A stretch of DNA of 64,000 bases from RGIG4576 sp964536025. Its GTDB lineage: Bacteria > Bacteroidota > Bacteroidia > Bacteroidales > Muribaculaceae. The stretch's first letter is position 1. Each line of letters begins with the position of its first letter. The stretch is taken from assembly GCA_964536025.1 (NCBI GenBank), contig CAZHXA010000005.1, positions 1 through 64,000 of the forward strand, read 5' to 3'. Under the pieces are notes generated by a model that did no database searches, had not been told where the DNA came from, and was given only the letters and a program-made list of their open reading frames with translations. Of this stretch, positions 25,555 through 34,192 are shown in pieces. The position numbers were made by a program, and so were the translations under genes.

Positions 25555-26133
25555 ATGGCTAAAAGCGTAAAAGGAACAAAAACCGAACAACATCTTTTGA
25601 TGTCATTTGCAGGTGAATCACAAGCAAGAATGAGATATACTTATTTTGCTGAAAAAGCAAAAGAAGAAGGTTTTGAACAAATTGCTGCTATCTTCTTGGA
25701 AACTGCCGAACAGGAAAGAGAACACGCTAAACGTATGTTTAAATTCCTTGAAGGAGGTATGCTTGAAATCAATGCAACCTATCCTGCCGGAGTAATAGGC
25801 ACAACTGCTGAAAACTTGAAAGCCGCTGCTGAAGGGGAACATGAAGAATGGTCACTTGATTATCCTAAATTTGCTGAAGTTGCTGCAGAAGAAGGTTTCC
25901 CTGCAATCTCTGCTATGTATAAAGCAATAGCTGTAGCCGAAAAAGCTCACGAAGAACGTTATCGTGCATTATTGAAAAATGTAGAAGACTATACAGTATT
26001 TAAAAAAGACGGAAAAGTTTATTGGCAATGCCGTAATTGTGGCTATGTGGTTGAAGCTACAGAAGCACCAAAGTCATGCCCGGCTTGCTTATATCCTCAA
26101 GCATATTTTGAAGTTCAAAAGAACAATTACTAA
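25555..26133 (+). CDS. rbr: Rubrerythrin
   Basis: 192 aa. Non-haem di-iron peroxidase that reduces hydrogen peroxide in anaerobes, in the cytoplasm. The ferritin-like domain has E21 in GESQARMRYTYF, E53 and H57 in ETAEQEREHAKRM, and the matching EVAAEEGF and AEKAHEERY helices. The C-terminal rubredoxin-like domain has C159/C162 and C175/C178 for one iron. All ligands are present. It is a single-gene unit with its own promoter, an upstream pair of palindromic boxes and a strong terminator; regulation by oxidative stress is plausible but not shown. Confidence 0.97.
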   Translation: MAKSVKGTKTEQHLLMSFAGESQARMRYTYFAEKAKEEGFEQIAAIFLETAEQEREHAKRMFKFLEGGMLEINATYPAGVIGTTAENLKAAAEGEHEEWSLDYPKFAEVAAEEGFPAISAMYKAIAVAEKAHEERYRALLKNVEDYTVFKKDGKVYWQCRNCGYVVEATEAPKSCPACLYPQAYFEVQKNNY

Positions 26134-26153
26134 ACTTGATTATATTAAAACGT

Positions 26154-26194
26154 AAATAATGCTTGCCTAAATTATCGGGCAAGCATTATTTTTA
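26154..26194 (+). terminator. Terminator of rubrerythrin
   Basis: 14-bp perfect stem AAATAATGCTTGCC / GGCAAGCATTATTT with a 10-nt loop, continuing into T-rich sequence. Confidence 0.9.
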
Positions 26195-26258
26195 TATGCA
26201 TATTTTGAACTTTAAACACAGTTTAATCGTTAATAACATAAACTTTAAATCCTATATT

Positions 26259-27170
26259 ATGCACATGAGCGACGCATTGGTAAGCCCCCAAGTTGCTATC
26301 GTAACAGGGGTGATTTCGGCAACCATGATTGCCGTATCCATTAAGAAAATCAAAGTTGACAACGATGAAAAAATGATTCCTTTAATGGGAGTGATGGGAG
26401 CTTTTATCTTTGTAGCACAAATGATAAATTTCTCAATACCCGGAACTGGTTCAAGCGGACATATCATAGGAGGTATTTTATTATCTTCTTTATTAGGTCC
26501 TTGGGCTGCTTTTCTTGTCATTACTTCGGTATTAATCATTCAATGCCTGATTTTTGCCGATGGCGGGCTTATTGCTTTAGGTTGCAATATTTTTAACATG
26601 GGAATTTTATCTTGTTTTATTGCTTATCCGTTATTTTTTCATCCCATATTAAAGCGAAAGACTTCATTAGGTAGAGTTATGACAGCCTCAATTATAAGTT
26701 GTATTTTTGCATTTGAATTAGGTGCTTGTGCAGTTACTGTTGAAACACTACTTTCAGGCATAACCGCCCTTCCATTTAAACGTTTTCTATTACTTATGTT
26801 ACCTATTCATTTTATAATAGGTTTATGCGAGGGAGTAGCAACCGGAGCTGTGATTTATTTTATTCAAAAAAATCAACCACAATTATTATATAAAACCACA
26901 CAATCTAAAGTAAGTTATACGAAACCTGTAATCATAATAGCCGGAATCGTCATTATACTTGGTTTTACTGCCAGGCTTATTGTTTCTTCGCTACCTGATG
27001 GATTGGAATGGTCAATTGCTAACATGGGTGGTAATATAATCGAAGAAAATGTAATATCAAATACGCTAATGCCCGATTATAATCATTCTTTATCGGGTAT
27101 AATAGGAAGTATAATAACAATCGCTTTAATCTACTTTATAGGTGTTTTAGCTTTTAGTAGAAGAAAATGA
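26259..27170 (+). CDS. cbiM: CbiM-type substrate-binding subunit of cobalt/nickel ECF transporter
   Basis: 303 aa from the ATG at 26259. The start MHMSDALVSP is functionally decisive: in CbiM/NikM the free N-terminus and His2 bind the metal, so the longer reading from 26163 (which also lies in the rbr terminator) is rejected. Several membrane segments, the MINFSIPGTGSSGHIIGG loop with the further metal-binding His, then FELGACAVTVETLLSG. The C-terminal third (after about residue 225) has two extra membrane helices around a periplasmic loop, which looks like a fused CbiN part. Imports Co2+ or Ni2+ with CbiQ and CbiO. Overlaps cbiQ by 4 nt. Confidence 0.92.
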   Translation: MHMSDALVSPQVAIVTGVISATMIAVSIKKIKVDNDEKMIPLMGVMGAFIFVAQMINFSIPGTGSSGHIIGGILLSSLLGPWAAFLVITSVLIIQCLIFADGGLIALGCNIFNMGILSCFIAYPLFFHPILKRKTSLGRVMTASIISCIFAFELGACAVTVETLLSGITALPFKRFLLLMLPIHFIIGLCEGVATGAVIYFIQKNQPQLLYKTTQSKVSYTKPVIIIAGIVIILGFTARLIVSSLPDGLEWSIANMGGNIIEENVISNTLMPDYNHSLSGIIGSIITIALIYFIGVLAFSRRK

Positions 27171-27952
27171 AGAAATTGGAAGTTGTTTTATATAAATTAA
27201 ATGAAATAGAACTTTCTTGCGACAGGAATGAATCATTACAATTCATTGGAACAAAAGCTAAACTACTGGTTACGATAATTTTCTTATTAAGCTTATTATC
27301 ATTATCGATTTATAATCTTCCTTCTATAATAATGCACATGATATATCCTATCTTTTTATGTTCATTGGGAGGTCTGAATTATATCAAAATATTTAAACAC
27401 TCGCTTGTCGTACTTCCTTTTGTGTTATTTATAGGCATTTTAAATCCTTTTTTTGACACAAAACCATTCATCTGTATCGGAAGCGTAACCTTATCGTATG
27501 GTTGGATAAGTTTTATATCAATCATTTTGAGAGGAGTGGTATCGGCACAAGCAATAATGATTCTTATTGAATCTTCAGGTTTTAATAAGGTAATACTTGC
27601 TATAAATAGTTTTGGAGTTCCCACTATCTTGACAATGCAACTTTTGTTTGTTTACAGATATATTTATGTGTTGTTAAATGAAGCACTAAGTATGCATAGG
27701 GCAAGGATTTCTCGCAGTTTTGGCAGAAGTAACTATTCTATAAAAACGTGGAGTATTTTAATAGGTCAACTGTTTTTGCGAGCAATCGAACATTCCAATG
27801 CAATACATCAAGCTATGTTATCTCGAGGGTTTTCCGGAAACATACCTTGTATACATAGTAATAAATGGAATATAAGAGATTCGATTTTTCTTTTTGTGTG
27901 GATTTGTGTGTTTGCGTTGATACATTTATTATCTTATTCACATATATTATGA
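27167..27952 (+). CDS. cbiQ: CbiQ/EcfT transmembrane coupling subunit of cobalt/nickel ECF transporter
   Basis: 261 aa, with several hydrophobic segments. The two coupling motifs that engage the ATPases are seen as ARISRSFG (about 178-185) and AMLSRGFSG (about 216-224). It links the CbiM substrate unit to CbiO. The ATG overlaps the cbiM stop (ATGA) and its own stop overlaps the cbiO start in the same way, so the three subunits are translationally coupled. Confidence 0.92.
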   Translation: MKKLEVVLYKLNEIELSCDRNESLQFIGTKAKLLVTIIFLLSLLSLSIYNLPSIIMHMIYPIFLCSLGGLNYIKIFKHSLVVLPFVLFIGILNPFFDTKPFICIGSVTLSYGWISFISIILRGVVSAQAIMILIESSGFNKVILAINSFGVPTILTMQLLFVYRYIYVLLNEALSMHRARISRSFGRSNYSIKTWSILIGQLFLRAIEHSNAIHQAMLSRGFSGNIPCIHSNKWNIRDSIFLFVWICVFALIHLLSYSHIL

Positions 27953-28641
27953 GTCATCACTTCATACAGTTTAAAAACGTAAGCTATTCTTATCCCAATG
28001 GTTCTATTGCACTAACTGATATTTCATTCACCATAAGACATGGCGAAAAAATTGCAGTTTTGGGTAATAACGGCTCTGGAAAGACTACTTTATTGATGCA
28101 CATAAATGGTTTACTATTACCAACAACCGGAGAAATAAACATGGGCGGTATAAAAATATGTAAACAAACATTGCCGTTGATAAGACAAAAAGTTGGATTA
28201 GTTTTTCAAAATGCTGACGACCAATTATTCATGCCTACCGTATGGGATGATGTTGCTTTCGGTCCACAAAACATGAAAATTCCACAAGAAGAAGTAGAAA
28301 ATCGAGTGAATGTGGCTTTACAAAGCGTCAATGCAATTGAATTGAAAAATCGTACATGTCATCAACTCTCGGGAGGGCAAAAAAGAATTGTGGCAATAGC
28401 AACTGTTCTATCGATGTTCCCCGACATATTGGTTATGGATGAACCGACTGCCAACCTTGATTTTAAAGCAAAAAAAGAGTTAATTACTATACTCAAATCT
28501 TTTTCTCATGCTTACATCCTATCCACTCACGACATAAAATTTGCTCAAGAGGTATGTGATAGAGCCATTTTACTTCAAAATGGGCAAATAATTCTTGACA
28601 CCACAATAAAAGACGCCATAAACACTTACTTAGCATTATAA
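27949..28641 (+). CDS. cbiO: CbiO ATPase of cobalt/nickel ECF transporter
   Basis: 230 aa from the ATG overlapping the cbiQ stop; a longer reading inside cbiQ is rejected. Complete ABC ATPase: Walker A LGNNGSGKTT (about 42-51), Q-loop VFQNADDQLFMPTVWDDVAFGP typical of ECF ATPases, signature LSGGQKRIVAIA, Walker B ILVMDEPTANLD and switch His in LSTHD. Powers import by CbiMQ. No cobalamin-riboswitch-sized leader precedes the operon. Confidence 0.94.
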   Translation: MSHHFIQFKNVSYSYPNGSIALTDISFTIRHGEKIAVLGNNGSGKTTLLMHINGLLLPTTGEINMGGIKICKQTLPLIRQKVGLVFQNADDQLFMPTVWDDVAFGPQNMKIPQEEVENRVNVALQSVNAIELKNRTCHQLSGGQKRIVAIATVLSMFPDILVMDEPTANLDFKAKKELITILKSFSHAYILSTHDIKFAQEVCDRAILLQNGQIILDTTIKDAINTYLAL

Positions 28642-28700
28642 TATAATCCATTTCTTGTCGTCTATAAATCGACAATTGTGTATTATACATTAAGTTTTAG

Positions 28701-28708
28701 TATCTTTG
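28701..28708 (+). promoter_or_regulatory. -7 box (TATCTTTG) of the acyl-CoA synthetase gene
   Basis: TAnnTTTG match 31 nt before the ATG, with TTG at 28676-28678 as a candidate -33 element. Confidence 0.65.
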
Positions 28709-28739
28709 CAAAGAGAATAGAGATATTATAATAGAAATT

Positions 28740-30641
28740 ATGAAGAAAACAATCATTGATCTGTTTGAAGCGTCGGTTAAACGCTATCCCAACAACACTT
28801 TCCTTCTTGAAAAAACAGGAAATCAATTTGAACCCACTACATATAAACAAGTTAAAGAACAAGTTTATCGTTTGGGAGCCGGTCTTCAAGCTCTTGGCGT
28901 AAACAAAGGCGACAATATGGCTCTTTTAAGCGAAGGTCGCAATATGTGGGTTATCGGTGAACTTTCTATGTTTTATGCCGGTGCAGTAAATGTTCCTCTT
29001 TCTATCAAGTTGGAAGAACGCAACGACTTGATGTTTAGACTCACACATGGTGATGTTAAATACATGATGGTTTCAGGAAACCAATTGAAAAAAATACGAG
29101 CAATCAAGAATGAATTGCCTCAATTAAAATACATCATAGTTTTTGACCAACAAGATAGTTACGAAGAAAAAGAAATTGCTCTCAATGACATTTTAAAAAT
29201 GGGTGATGATTTCTTAAAAAAGAATTCTCTCGAAACATTTTTAAGTGTTGCACAATCCATTCAAAACGACGATTATGCGACTATAACATACACCAGTGGA
29301 ACGACAGCCGACCCTAAAGGCGTAGTTCTTACTCATCGCAATTACACTGCCAATGTTGAACAGGCTCTAACACTGGTTGATATAGACGAAACTTGGCGTA
29401 CTCTAATAATATTGCCACTCGACCACTGTTTTGCTCACGTTGTAGGTTTTTACATTATGATGTCTCAAGGAGCTACTGCAGCAACAGTACAAGTGGGACG
29501 TACCCCTCTTGAAACGTTGAAAAATATCCCTAAAAACATCAAAGAAGTAAGACCTCATTTTATTTTGAGCGTTCCTGCACTTGCAAAAACATTCAAAAAG
29601 AACATTGAACAAGCAATCCGTGCAAAAGGAAAAACCACAGAAAGATTGTTTAACTTCGGATTAAAAGTAAAACAAATTTATTACGGCGACAGCAATCTTG
29701 ACTCAAAAGGAATTCGCATTTTACTAAAGCCTATTGTTGCTCTCTTGGATAACATAATTTTCTCTAAGGTTAAAGAAAATTTTGGAGGAGAACTACGCTT
29801 CTTTATAGGAGGTGGAGCTCTACTTGACAAAGATTTACAAAAATTCTATGTAGGAGTGGGCATGCCCATGTATCAAGGTTACGGGCTATCAGAAGCTACT
29901 CCGGTTATTTCTTCCAATGGTCCTGAACTTTATCGTTTCGGTTCAAGTGGAAAACTTGTAAAACCAATCGACCTTAAAATATGCGACGAAAACGGGAAAG
30001 AATTACCCGTAGGTCAAATGGGTGAGATTGTTGTAAAAGGAGAGAATGTCATGGCAGGATATTGGAAAAACGCCGAATCTACTGCCGAAACAATTAAAGA
30101 CGGCTATCTTTACACCGGTGATTTGGGATACATGACAAAAGAAGGCTTATTATACGTTAAAGGACGTTTCAAAAGTTTATTGATTTCAAGCGATGGCGAA
30201 AAATACAGTCCCGAAGGCATTGAAGAAGCTCTTGTTCAACTTGCTCCAAGCATCGACCAAGTCATGCTTTACAATAATCAATCAGCCTATACAACAGCAG
30301 TAATCGTACCTAATAAAGATTACATTACACGCACATTGAAAGAAAAAGGCTTATCACTTGATACAGAAGATGGACGTATTGCGGCACTTAAATTGATTGA
30401 CGGTGATGTTTCAATGTTTAAAAAAGGGGGAATACATGAAACCATGTTCCCCGACCGTTGGCTTCCTACCTGTTTCGCGGTATTAGCAGAACCATTTACC
30501 GAACAAAACCAAATGATTAACAGTTCACTAAAAATGGTAAGAGGAAAAATAGAAAAAGCCTATGCCGACCGCATTGCTTACATGTACACTCCGGAAGGAA
30601 AACAACTGCAAAACCCTCAAAACATAGAAGCTTTAGCATAA
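28740..30641 (+). CDS. Long-chain acyl-CoA synthetase (AMP-forming)
   Basis: 633 aa. ANL-superfamily enzyme that activates fatty acids with ATP and CoA. Phosphate-binding loop TYTSGTTADPKGVVLTH (about 180-196), GYGLSEATPVIS (about 380-391, A5-like motif), YLYTGDLGYM (A7-like), KGRFKSLLISSDGEKYSPEGIEEAL (A8) and the late SLKMVRGKI with the catalytic Lys. The N-terminal part matches the bacterial long-chain FACS group. Single-gene unit with its own promoter and a terminator shared with the convergent next gene. Confidence 0.93.
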   Translation: MKKTIIDLFEASVKRYPNNTFLLEKTGNQFEPTTYKQVKEQVYRLGAGLQALGVNKGDNMALLSEGRNMWVIGELSMFYAGAVNVPLSIKLEERNDLMFRLTHGDVKYMMVSGNQLKKIRAIKNELPQLKYIIVFDQQDSYEEKEIALNDILKMGDDFLKKNSLETFLSVAQSIQNDDYATITYTSGTTADPKGVVLTHRNYTANVEQALTLVDIDETWRTLIILPLDHCFAHVVGFYIMMSQGATAATVQVGRTPLETLKNIPKNIKEVRPHFILSVPALAKTFKKNIEQAIRAKGKTTERLFNFGLKVKQIYYGDSNLDSKGIRILLKPIVALLDNIIFSKVKENFGGELRFFIGGGALLDKDLQKFYVGVGMPMYQGYGLSEATPVISSNGPELYRFGSSGKLVKPIDLKICDENGKELPVGQMGEIVVKGENVMAGYWKNAESTAETIKDGYLYTGDLGYMTKEGLLYVKGRFKSLLISSDGEKYSPEGIEEALVQLAPSIDQVMLYNNQSAYTTAVIVPNKDYITRTLKEKGLSLDTEDGRIAALKLIDGDVSMFKKGGIHETMFPDRWLPTCFAVLAEPFTEQNQMINSSLKMVRGKIEKAYADRIAYMYTPEGKQLQNPQNIEALA

Positions 30642-30645
30642 AAAT

Positions 30646-30680
30646 AAAAAACTACCAAAAATTGATTTTGGTAGTTTTTT
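30646..30680. terminator. Bidirectional terminator
   Basis: Stem AAAAAACTACCAAAA / TTTTGGTAGTTTTTT with loop ATTGA. It has T-runs on both strands and lies between convergent genes. Confidence 0.92.
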
Positions 30681-30686
30681 ATTACT

Positions 30687-31076
30687 TCAATTTTTATTTC
30701 TATTAGCTTCAAGTACCGGTAAATTAGTTTCAGTTGGTATATAAATCACAGTTTTATCATTAAGATTGGCTTGCTGACGAACCCATAAATACTGTATATA
30801 TGCAGGGGTCAAACTTCCGTTTTCTATTCTTATAGCTTCAGCAGCACCTTTTGCTCGTTCGATTTCTGCTTGAGCATTAAGTTTTTCAGCCTCCAAATTA
30901 GCTTTAGCCTCCTCTATCTTGATTTTACGATTTTGTTCTGCCTTGGCAAATTCGGCACGACCACTCATCTCTTGTTGCCATACATTATAATAAGGTACTG
31001 CAATAAACAAGCCAACAACACATACAAGAATTACTGCAATCGAACCTAATGTAATTCCTAAACCTTTCTTTTCCAT
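30687..31076 (-). CDS. Small membrane protein resembling the C-terminal half of SPFH/prohibitin proteins
   Basis: 129 aa. One N-terminal membrane helix (about 7-27) is followed directly by a charged Ala/Glu/Lys-rich coiled coil (about 40-85, AKANLEAEKLNAQAEIERAK) and a short tail PAYIQYLWVRQQANLNDKTVIYIPTETNLPVLE. The coiled coil and tail look like the end of a band-7/SPFH protein, but the SPFH domain is absent. It may be a stand-alone membrane scaffold or partner of a full SPFH protein. No -7 box match was seen upstream. Function unknown. Confidence 0.75.
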   Translation of the reverse strand: MEKKGLGITLGSIAVILVCVVGLFIAVPYYNVWQQEMSGRAEFAKAEQNRKIKIEEAKANLEAEKLNAQAEIERAKGAAEAIRIENGSLTPAYIQYLWVRQQANLNDKTVIYIPTETNLPVLEANRNKN

Positions 31077-31197
31077 ATATATTTTTTTTTAATGATTAAT
31101 TACCTCGAATTTAGGTATAAATATTTTTATTTACAAAAAATGTCAACATTTTTAATCCTAAATCTTACATTTTTCTTAAAATATAATGATATTTGTG

Positions 31198-31205
31198 TAC
31201 TTTTG
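31198..31205 (+). promoter_or_regulatory. -7 box (TACTTTTG) of the YhcH gene
   Basis: TAnnTTTG match 17 nt before the ATG at 31223; it overlaps the upstream in-frame start, which is therefore not used. Confidence 0.6.
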
Positions 31206-31222
31206 TACAAAAAATTACCATT

Positions 31223-31669
31223 ATGATACTTACAAATTTAAAGGATTGCCGACGTTATGAAGCAATTCATCCGCTTTTCAAACAACTTTTCGACTTTATA
31301 AGCACTCATAATCTATTGGAAATGCCCATAGGACGCATCGATATTGACGGAGACAACCTGTTTATCAACAATTCTGAGCCCGAATGTATTTCACAAGAAG
31401 AACAATTGCTTGAAGTTCACCGAAAATACACCGATGTACATATTCTGCTTGAAGGAAACGAAAGAATAGGTTGGAGTGCATTGGAAAATGTGAAAAATAT
31501 CTCAAAACAATATGATGAGACAGGCGATTTCATGTTTTATAACGACCGCCCCACTTCATGGGTTGACCTTACACCAGGTCAAATTTTCATAGCATTTCCT
31601 GAAGACCCGCATGCACCAATTGTAGGCAAATGTAAAATACGCAAAGCTATTGCAAAATTGAAAATTTAG
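31223..31669 (+). CDS. YhcH/YjgK/YiaL family protein
   Basis: 148 aa. Members of this DUF386 cupin-like family sit in sugar and sialic-acid pathways; YhcH is linked to processing N-glycolylneuraminic acid, and others may be sugar anomerases or isomerases. Seen here: LEVHRKYTDVHILLEGNERIGW (conserved His/Glu metal site), FMFYNDRPTSWVDLTPGQ and FPEDPHAPIVG. No sugar genes lie nearby, so the substrate is open. The start at 31223 is preferred because the upstream frame overlaps the -7 box. Confidence 0.88.
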   Translation: MILTNLKDCRRYEAIHPLFKQLFDFISTHNLLEMPIGRIDIDGDNLFINNSEPECISQEEQLLEVHRKYTDVHILLEGNERIGWSALENVKNISKQYDETGDFMFYNDRPTSWVDLTPGQIFIAFPEDPHAPIVGKCKIRKAIAKLKI

Positions 31670-31732
31670 ATTACTTCACACAAAAGACAAAAATTATTTT
31701 ATTTTTTTGCTTTTTGTCGCAACAAAACATAC

Positions 31733-31740
31733 TATCTTTG
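31733..31740 (+). promoter_or_regulatory. -7 box (TATCTTTG) of pyrE
   Basis: TAnnTTTG match with TTTG at 31713-31716 upstream. It is 12 nt from the first ATG (31753) and 36 nt from the preferred one (31777). Confidence 0.65.
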
Positions 31741-31776
31741 TAAAAGATATTGATGAAATCAAAAATACCCTATACA

Positions 31777-32430
31777 ATGAACAAACAAGAACATTTATTA
31801 GCTGAAAAGTTATTGCGTATTAACGCAATAAAGTTGCAACCTGAAAATCCTTTTGTATGGTCTTCGGGATGGAATTCTCCAATTTATTGCGATAACCGCG
31901 AAACTCTTTCTCATCCGGAATTACGCAATTTTATAAAAATCGAACTTTGTCGCTTGGTAGCCGAAAACTTCCCTGAAGTTGAAGCCATTGCAGGTGTAGC
32001 AACCGGAGCTATCGCACAAGGAGCACTTGTTGCCGACAACTTGGGTCTTCCTTATGCTTATGTTCGTTCAAGCCCAAAAGACCACGGTCTTGAAAACCTT
32101 ATTGAAGGTAACTTGAAACCGGGTCAAAAAGTTGTAGTTATTGAAGACCTAGTTTCCACAGGAGGAAGCAGCCTTAAAGCGGTTCAAGCTATACGTAATG
32201 CAGGTTGTGAAGTTATAGGTATGGCTGCAATTTTCACCTATCAGTTCCCTCTTGCTACCGAAAAATTTGAAGAAGCAAATGTTAAGCTTGTAACTATCGG
32301 TAATTATACAACAATGCTTGAAGCTGCTCTAAAAACCAATTATATTAAAGCGAGTGACATCGAAACTCTTGAACAATGGCGCAAAGATCCGGCTAATTGG
32401 GTTCCATGCTCCGACACTAACGCCGATTAA
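31777..32430 (+). CDS. pyrE: Orotate phosphoribosyltransferase
   Basis: 217 aa from the ATG at 31777. Makes orotidine 5'-phosphate from orotate and PRPP in pyrimidine synthesis. Motifs: FVWSSGWNSPIYCDNR, AGVATGAIAQGALVAD, YVRSSPKDHGLENLIEG (flexible loop) and the PRPP loop VVVIEDLVSTGGSS. Family members usually start shortly before AEKLLRI, so I prefer this ATG to the ones at 31750 (TTG) and 31753, which would add eight or nine residues. The next gene follows after 5 nt. Confidence 0.95.
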   Translation: MNKQEHLLAEKLLRINAIKLQPENPFVWSSGWNSPIYCDNRETLSHPELRNFIKIELCRLVAENFPEVEAIAGVATGAIAQGALVADNLGLPYAYVRSSPKDHGLENLIEGNLKPGQKVVVIEDLVSTGGSSLKAVQAIRNAGCEVIGMAAIFTYQFPLATEKFEEANVKLVTIGNYTTMLEAALKTNYIKASDIETLEQWRKDPANWVPCSDTNAD

Positions 32431-32435
32431 TAATT

Positions 32436-32867
32436 ATGGATGTTTTTAAAAGTAAAGTAGTTACTATAAATTGTAATATTGACACTATTTTCTCAAAACT
32501 TTCCAATCCTGAATCGTTCAACGAAATCGCAGAACGAATACCCGATGATGCAAAAAGCAAAATTGCAGGTAAGGCAAAATTTGAGAAAGATAGCATAACA
32601 ATCATTGCCGAGCCAGTAGGAGAAATAAAGCTAAACATCGTTGAACGTATAAAACCTACGCGTGTAGTATTTGCGGCAGCACAATCTCCGGTACCTCTAC
32701 AAGCTGTCATTAATCTTGAAAAAATCAATGACAACGAAACTCAAGCTTGTGCCGAACTTGGAGTAGAGCTAAATCCATTTATTAGACCTATGCTATCAAA
32801 GCCATTACAAGATGGGGCTGAAAAATTTGGAGAAATGCTCTCTAAGTTGCCATTTGAATTGATATGA
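32436..32867 (+). CDS. SRPBCC/START-like protein
   Basis: 143 aa. The pattern (SKVVTINCNIDTIFSKLSNPESFNEI at the N-terminus, strands in the middle, and a long C-terminal helix PMLSKPLQDGAEKFGEMLSKLPFE) fits the SRPBCC fold, which holds a hydrophobic ligand. No ligand can be predicted. It lies 5 nt after pyrE in the same operon; the link to pyrimidine synthesis is not obvious. Confidence 0.82.
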   Translation: MDVFKSKVVTINCNIDTIFSKLSNPESFNEIAERIPDDAKSKIAGKAKFEKDSITIIAEPVGEIKLNIVERIKPTRVVFAAAQSPVPLQAVINLEKINDNETQACAELGVELNPFIRPMLSKPLQDGAEKFGEMLSKLPFELI

Positions 32868-32891
32868 GAAAAACATTCAAGTTTAATTCAT

Positions 32892-32936
32892 ACTACAGCG
32901 GGAAACCTGATTAAACATCAAGTTTCCCGCTGTAGT
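32892..32936. terminator. Bidirectional terminator with 15-bp stem
   Basis: ACTACAGCGGGAAAC / GTTTCCCGCTGTAGT perfect arms with a 15-nt loop between convergent genes. The right arm ends on the stop codon of the minus-strand gene. Confidence 0.85.
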
Positions 32937-33517
32937 TATTCTTCTATCCAATCATGTAAAGCCGACTCCATTTCATTGATAATTCGCTCATAATAACGAT
33001 ATATTTTACTCCCAACAATACCCCCTATTAACACACCTATGAGACCGGGAATTATTAGAGCTTCATTAAACGAACAAGCCATTACTATATAAAGGGATAT
33101 ACCCAAAATCAAATCTATTACTACACCCCAATGGTAATGTTTACGAAATTGTACCACACGTCTCAATGCCTCAACTGCAGTATCTTCTCCCACATTTATT
33201 CGCTTTAAATCTATAATAAAATATATTTCACGAAGAAAAGTAAATACGATAAAAAAACAAGTAAGTACATATAACAGTATTTTTTGCCACTCAGCACATT
33301 CAAGCCCCACAAAATCATACATCCCAAAAAAGTAAGGTAACATTAACGGAACAAATATCGCCGCTATAATACAATGACGTTTCATCGTTGCAAGTGGTGA
33401 TTTAACTTTATTTTCAGCAACAAGATTGATTAATTTATGTATTTTCTCATCTTGAGTTTTAACATGTTCATCAAGCTTTTTCCATTTATCCTTTAATTCT
33501 TCCAATTCCATAGCCAA
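32936..33517 (-). CDS. Membrane protein paired with ECF sigma factor (candidate anti-sigma)
   Basis: 193 aa. The N-terminal 45 residues are cytoplasmic and coiled-coil-like (LEELKDKWKKLDEHVKTQ). Four hydrophobic segments follow (about 50-66, 80-95, 130-147, 149-165), and the charged tail YYERIINEMESALHDWIEE. No zinc anti-sigma HxxxCxxC motif was seen. It follows the sigma gene after 5 nt, the usual place for an anti-sigma partner. Similar sigma plus membrane-protein pairs are common in Bacteroidales. Role inferred only from context. Confidence 0.7.
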   Translation of the reverse strand: MAMELEELKDKWKKLDEHVKTQDEKIHKLINLVAENKVKSPLATMKRHCIIAAIFVPLMLPYFFGMYDFVGLECAEWQKILLYVLTCFFIVFTFLREIYFIIDLKRINVGEDTAVEALRRVVQFRKHYHWGVVIDLILGISLYIVMACSFNEALIIPGLIGVLIGGIVGSKIYRYYERIINEMESALHDWIEE

Positions 33518-33522
33518 AAAAT

Positions 33523-34017
33523 TTAAGAGTTTGCCATATTTGTAAGTTTTTCCTTTATGCGACGCAACTTCGATGCCACATTATTACGCGATATTCCCAT
33601 AATCAAACTAATTTCATCATAAGAAATTTCATCAAGCCACAATAAAATAAGAGCTTTTTCAAGTCGGTTTAACTTATCTATTAACTTATACATTTCTCGT
33701 AACTGTTCAATATGTTCTTGCGATGTATCATAAGTACAAATACTATCACTCAACAACTCGTGCGACGAGAATTTTCGCTCTTTGGTAACATAAGTAATAC
33801 AAGTATTAAGACTCACACGATAAATCCAAGTGGAAATTTTTGCTTTATTTTCAAAATGTTCAAGTCCTTGCCACACATTTATAAGCACCTCTTGCCTTAA
33901 ATCATTATAATTATCACTGTCAACAGCATACATATAGCAGATTTTATTAATCAACCTACTATATTCTACAACACATTGTTCAAATTGCGTACGCCTTTCT
34001 ATATCGACCTTATTCAT
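33523..34017 (-). CDS. ECF-type RNA polymerase sigma factor
   Basis: 164 aa. Region 2 is seen as LINKICYMYAVDSDNYNDLRQEVLINVWQGLEHF split by YNDLRQEVL, then the -10-recognising KAKISTWIYRVSLN; region 4 has a helix-turn-helix in ISYDEISLIMGISRNNVASKL. The start is the ATG at 34015-34017; a TTG lies just upstream. It should direct polymerase to a small regulon, controlled by the membrane protein downstream. The 5' leader is unusually long (about 170 nt) and holds a hairpin and a terminator-like structure. Confidence 0.92.
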   Translation of the reverse strand: MNKVDIERRTQFEQCVVEYSRLINKICYMYAVDSDNYNDLRQEVLINVWQGLEHFENKAKISTWIYRVSLNTCITYVTKERKFSSHELLSDSICTYDTSQEHIEQLREMYKLIDKLNRLEKALILLWLDEISYDEISLIMGISRNNVASKLRRIKEKLTNMANS

Positions 34018-34080
34018 CAATTTTAAAAACTTTTACAACCCATTAGACTGCAATGTCATAAAAAAGTTGCACCATCAACT

Positions 34081-34112
34081 AAAAAAGAAACGATGTTTCT
34101 CAACAGCGTTTC
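34081..34112 (-). terminator. Terminator/attenuator in the leader of the sigma-factor gene
   Basis: Read on the minus strand: GAAACGCTGTT / AACATCGTTTC (11 bp with one mismatch), 4-nt loop, followed at once by six T. It lies between the likely promoter (34193-34224) and the sigma ATG (34017), so it would stop most transcripts early unless relieved. Confidence 0.6.
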
Positions 34113-34189
34113 CTTTTAAATCTACAATCTATAAAAACATTTATTTCTACTCTACTCTCGACGAGTCACTCGTCTTAAGTTATTTTGTA
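34081..34189 (-). ncRNA. Candidate small RNA or attenuated leader upstream of the ECF sigma gene
   Basis: About 110 nt between a promoter-like pair and an intrinsic terminator. It contains a perfect hairpin GACGAG-TGA-CTCGTC (34160-34174) and no credible ORF. It could be a released small RNA or the leader of the sigma operon. Confidence 0.35.
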
Positions 34190-34192
34190 CTT

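Noticed and set aside
26195..26258. Possible cobalamin riboswitch before cbiM
   Set aside because: Only 64 nt lie between the rbr terminator and the cbiM ATG, too short for that riboswitch, and no B12-box-like element was seen.
26163..26258. Longer CbiM beginning at 26163
   Set aside because: It starts inside the rbr terminator and would bury His2, which is needed for metal binding at a free N-terminus.
30687..31076. Pseudogene of an SPFH protein
   Set aside because: Start, membrane helix, coil and tail are in one clean frame with a terminator, so a functional short protein is more likely.
33523..34017. Sigma/anti-sigma pair of the FecI/FecR type controlling a SusC/SusD locus
   Set aside because: The partner is a four-helix membrane protein, not FecR-like, and no SusC/D genes lie in the window.
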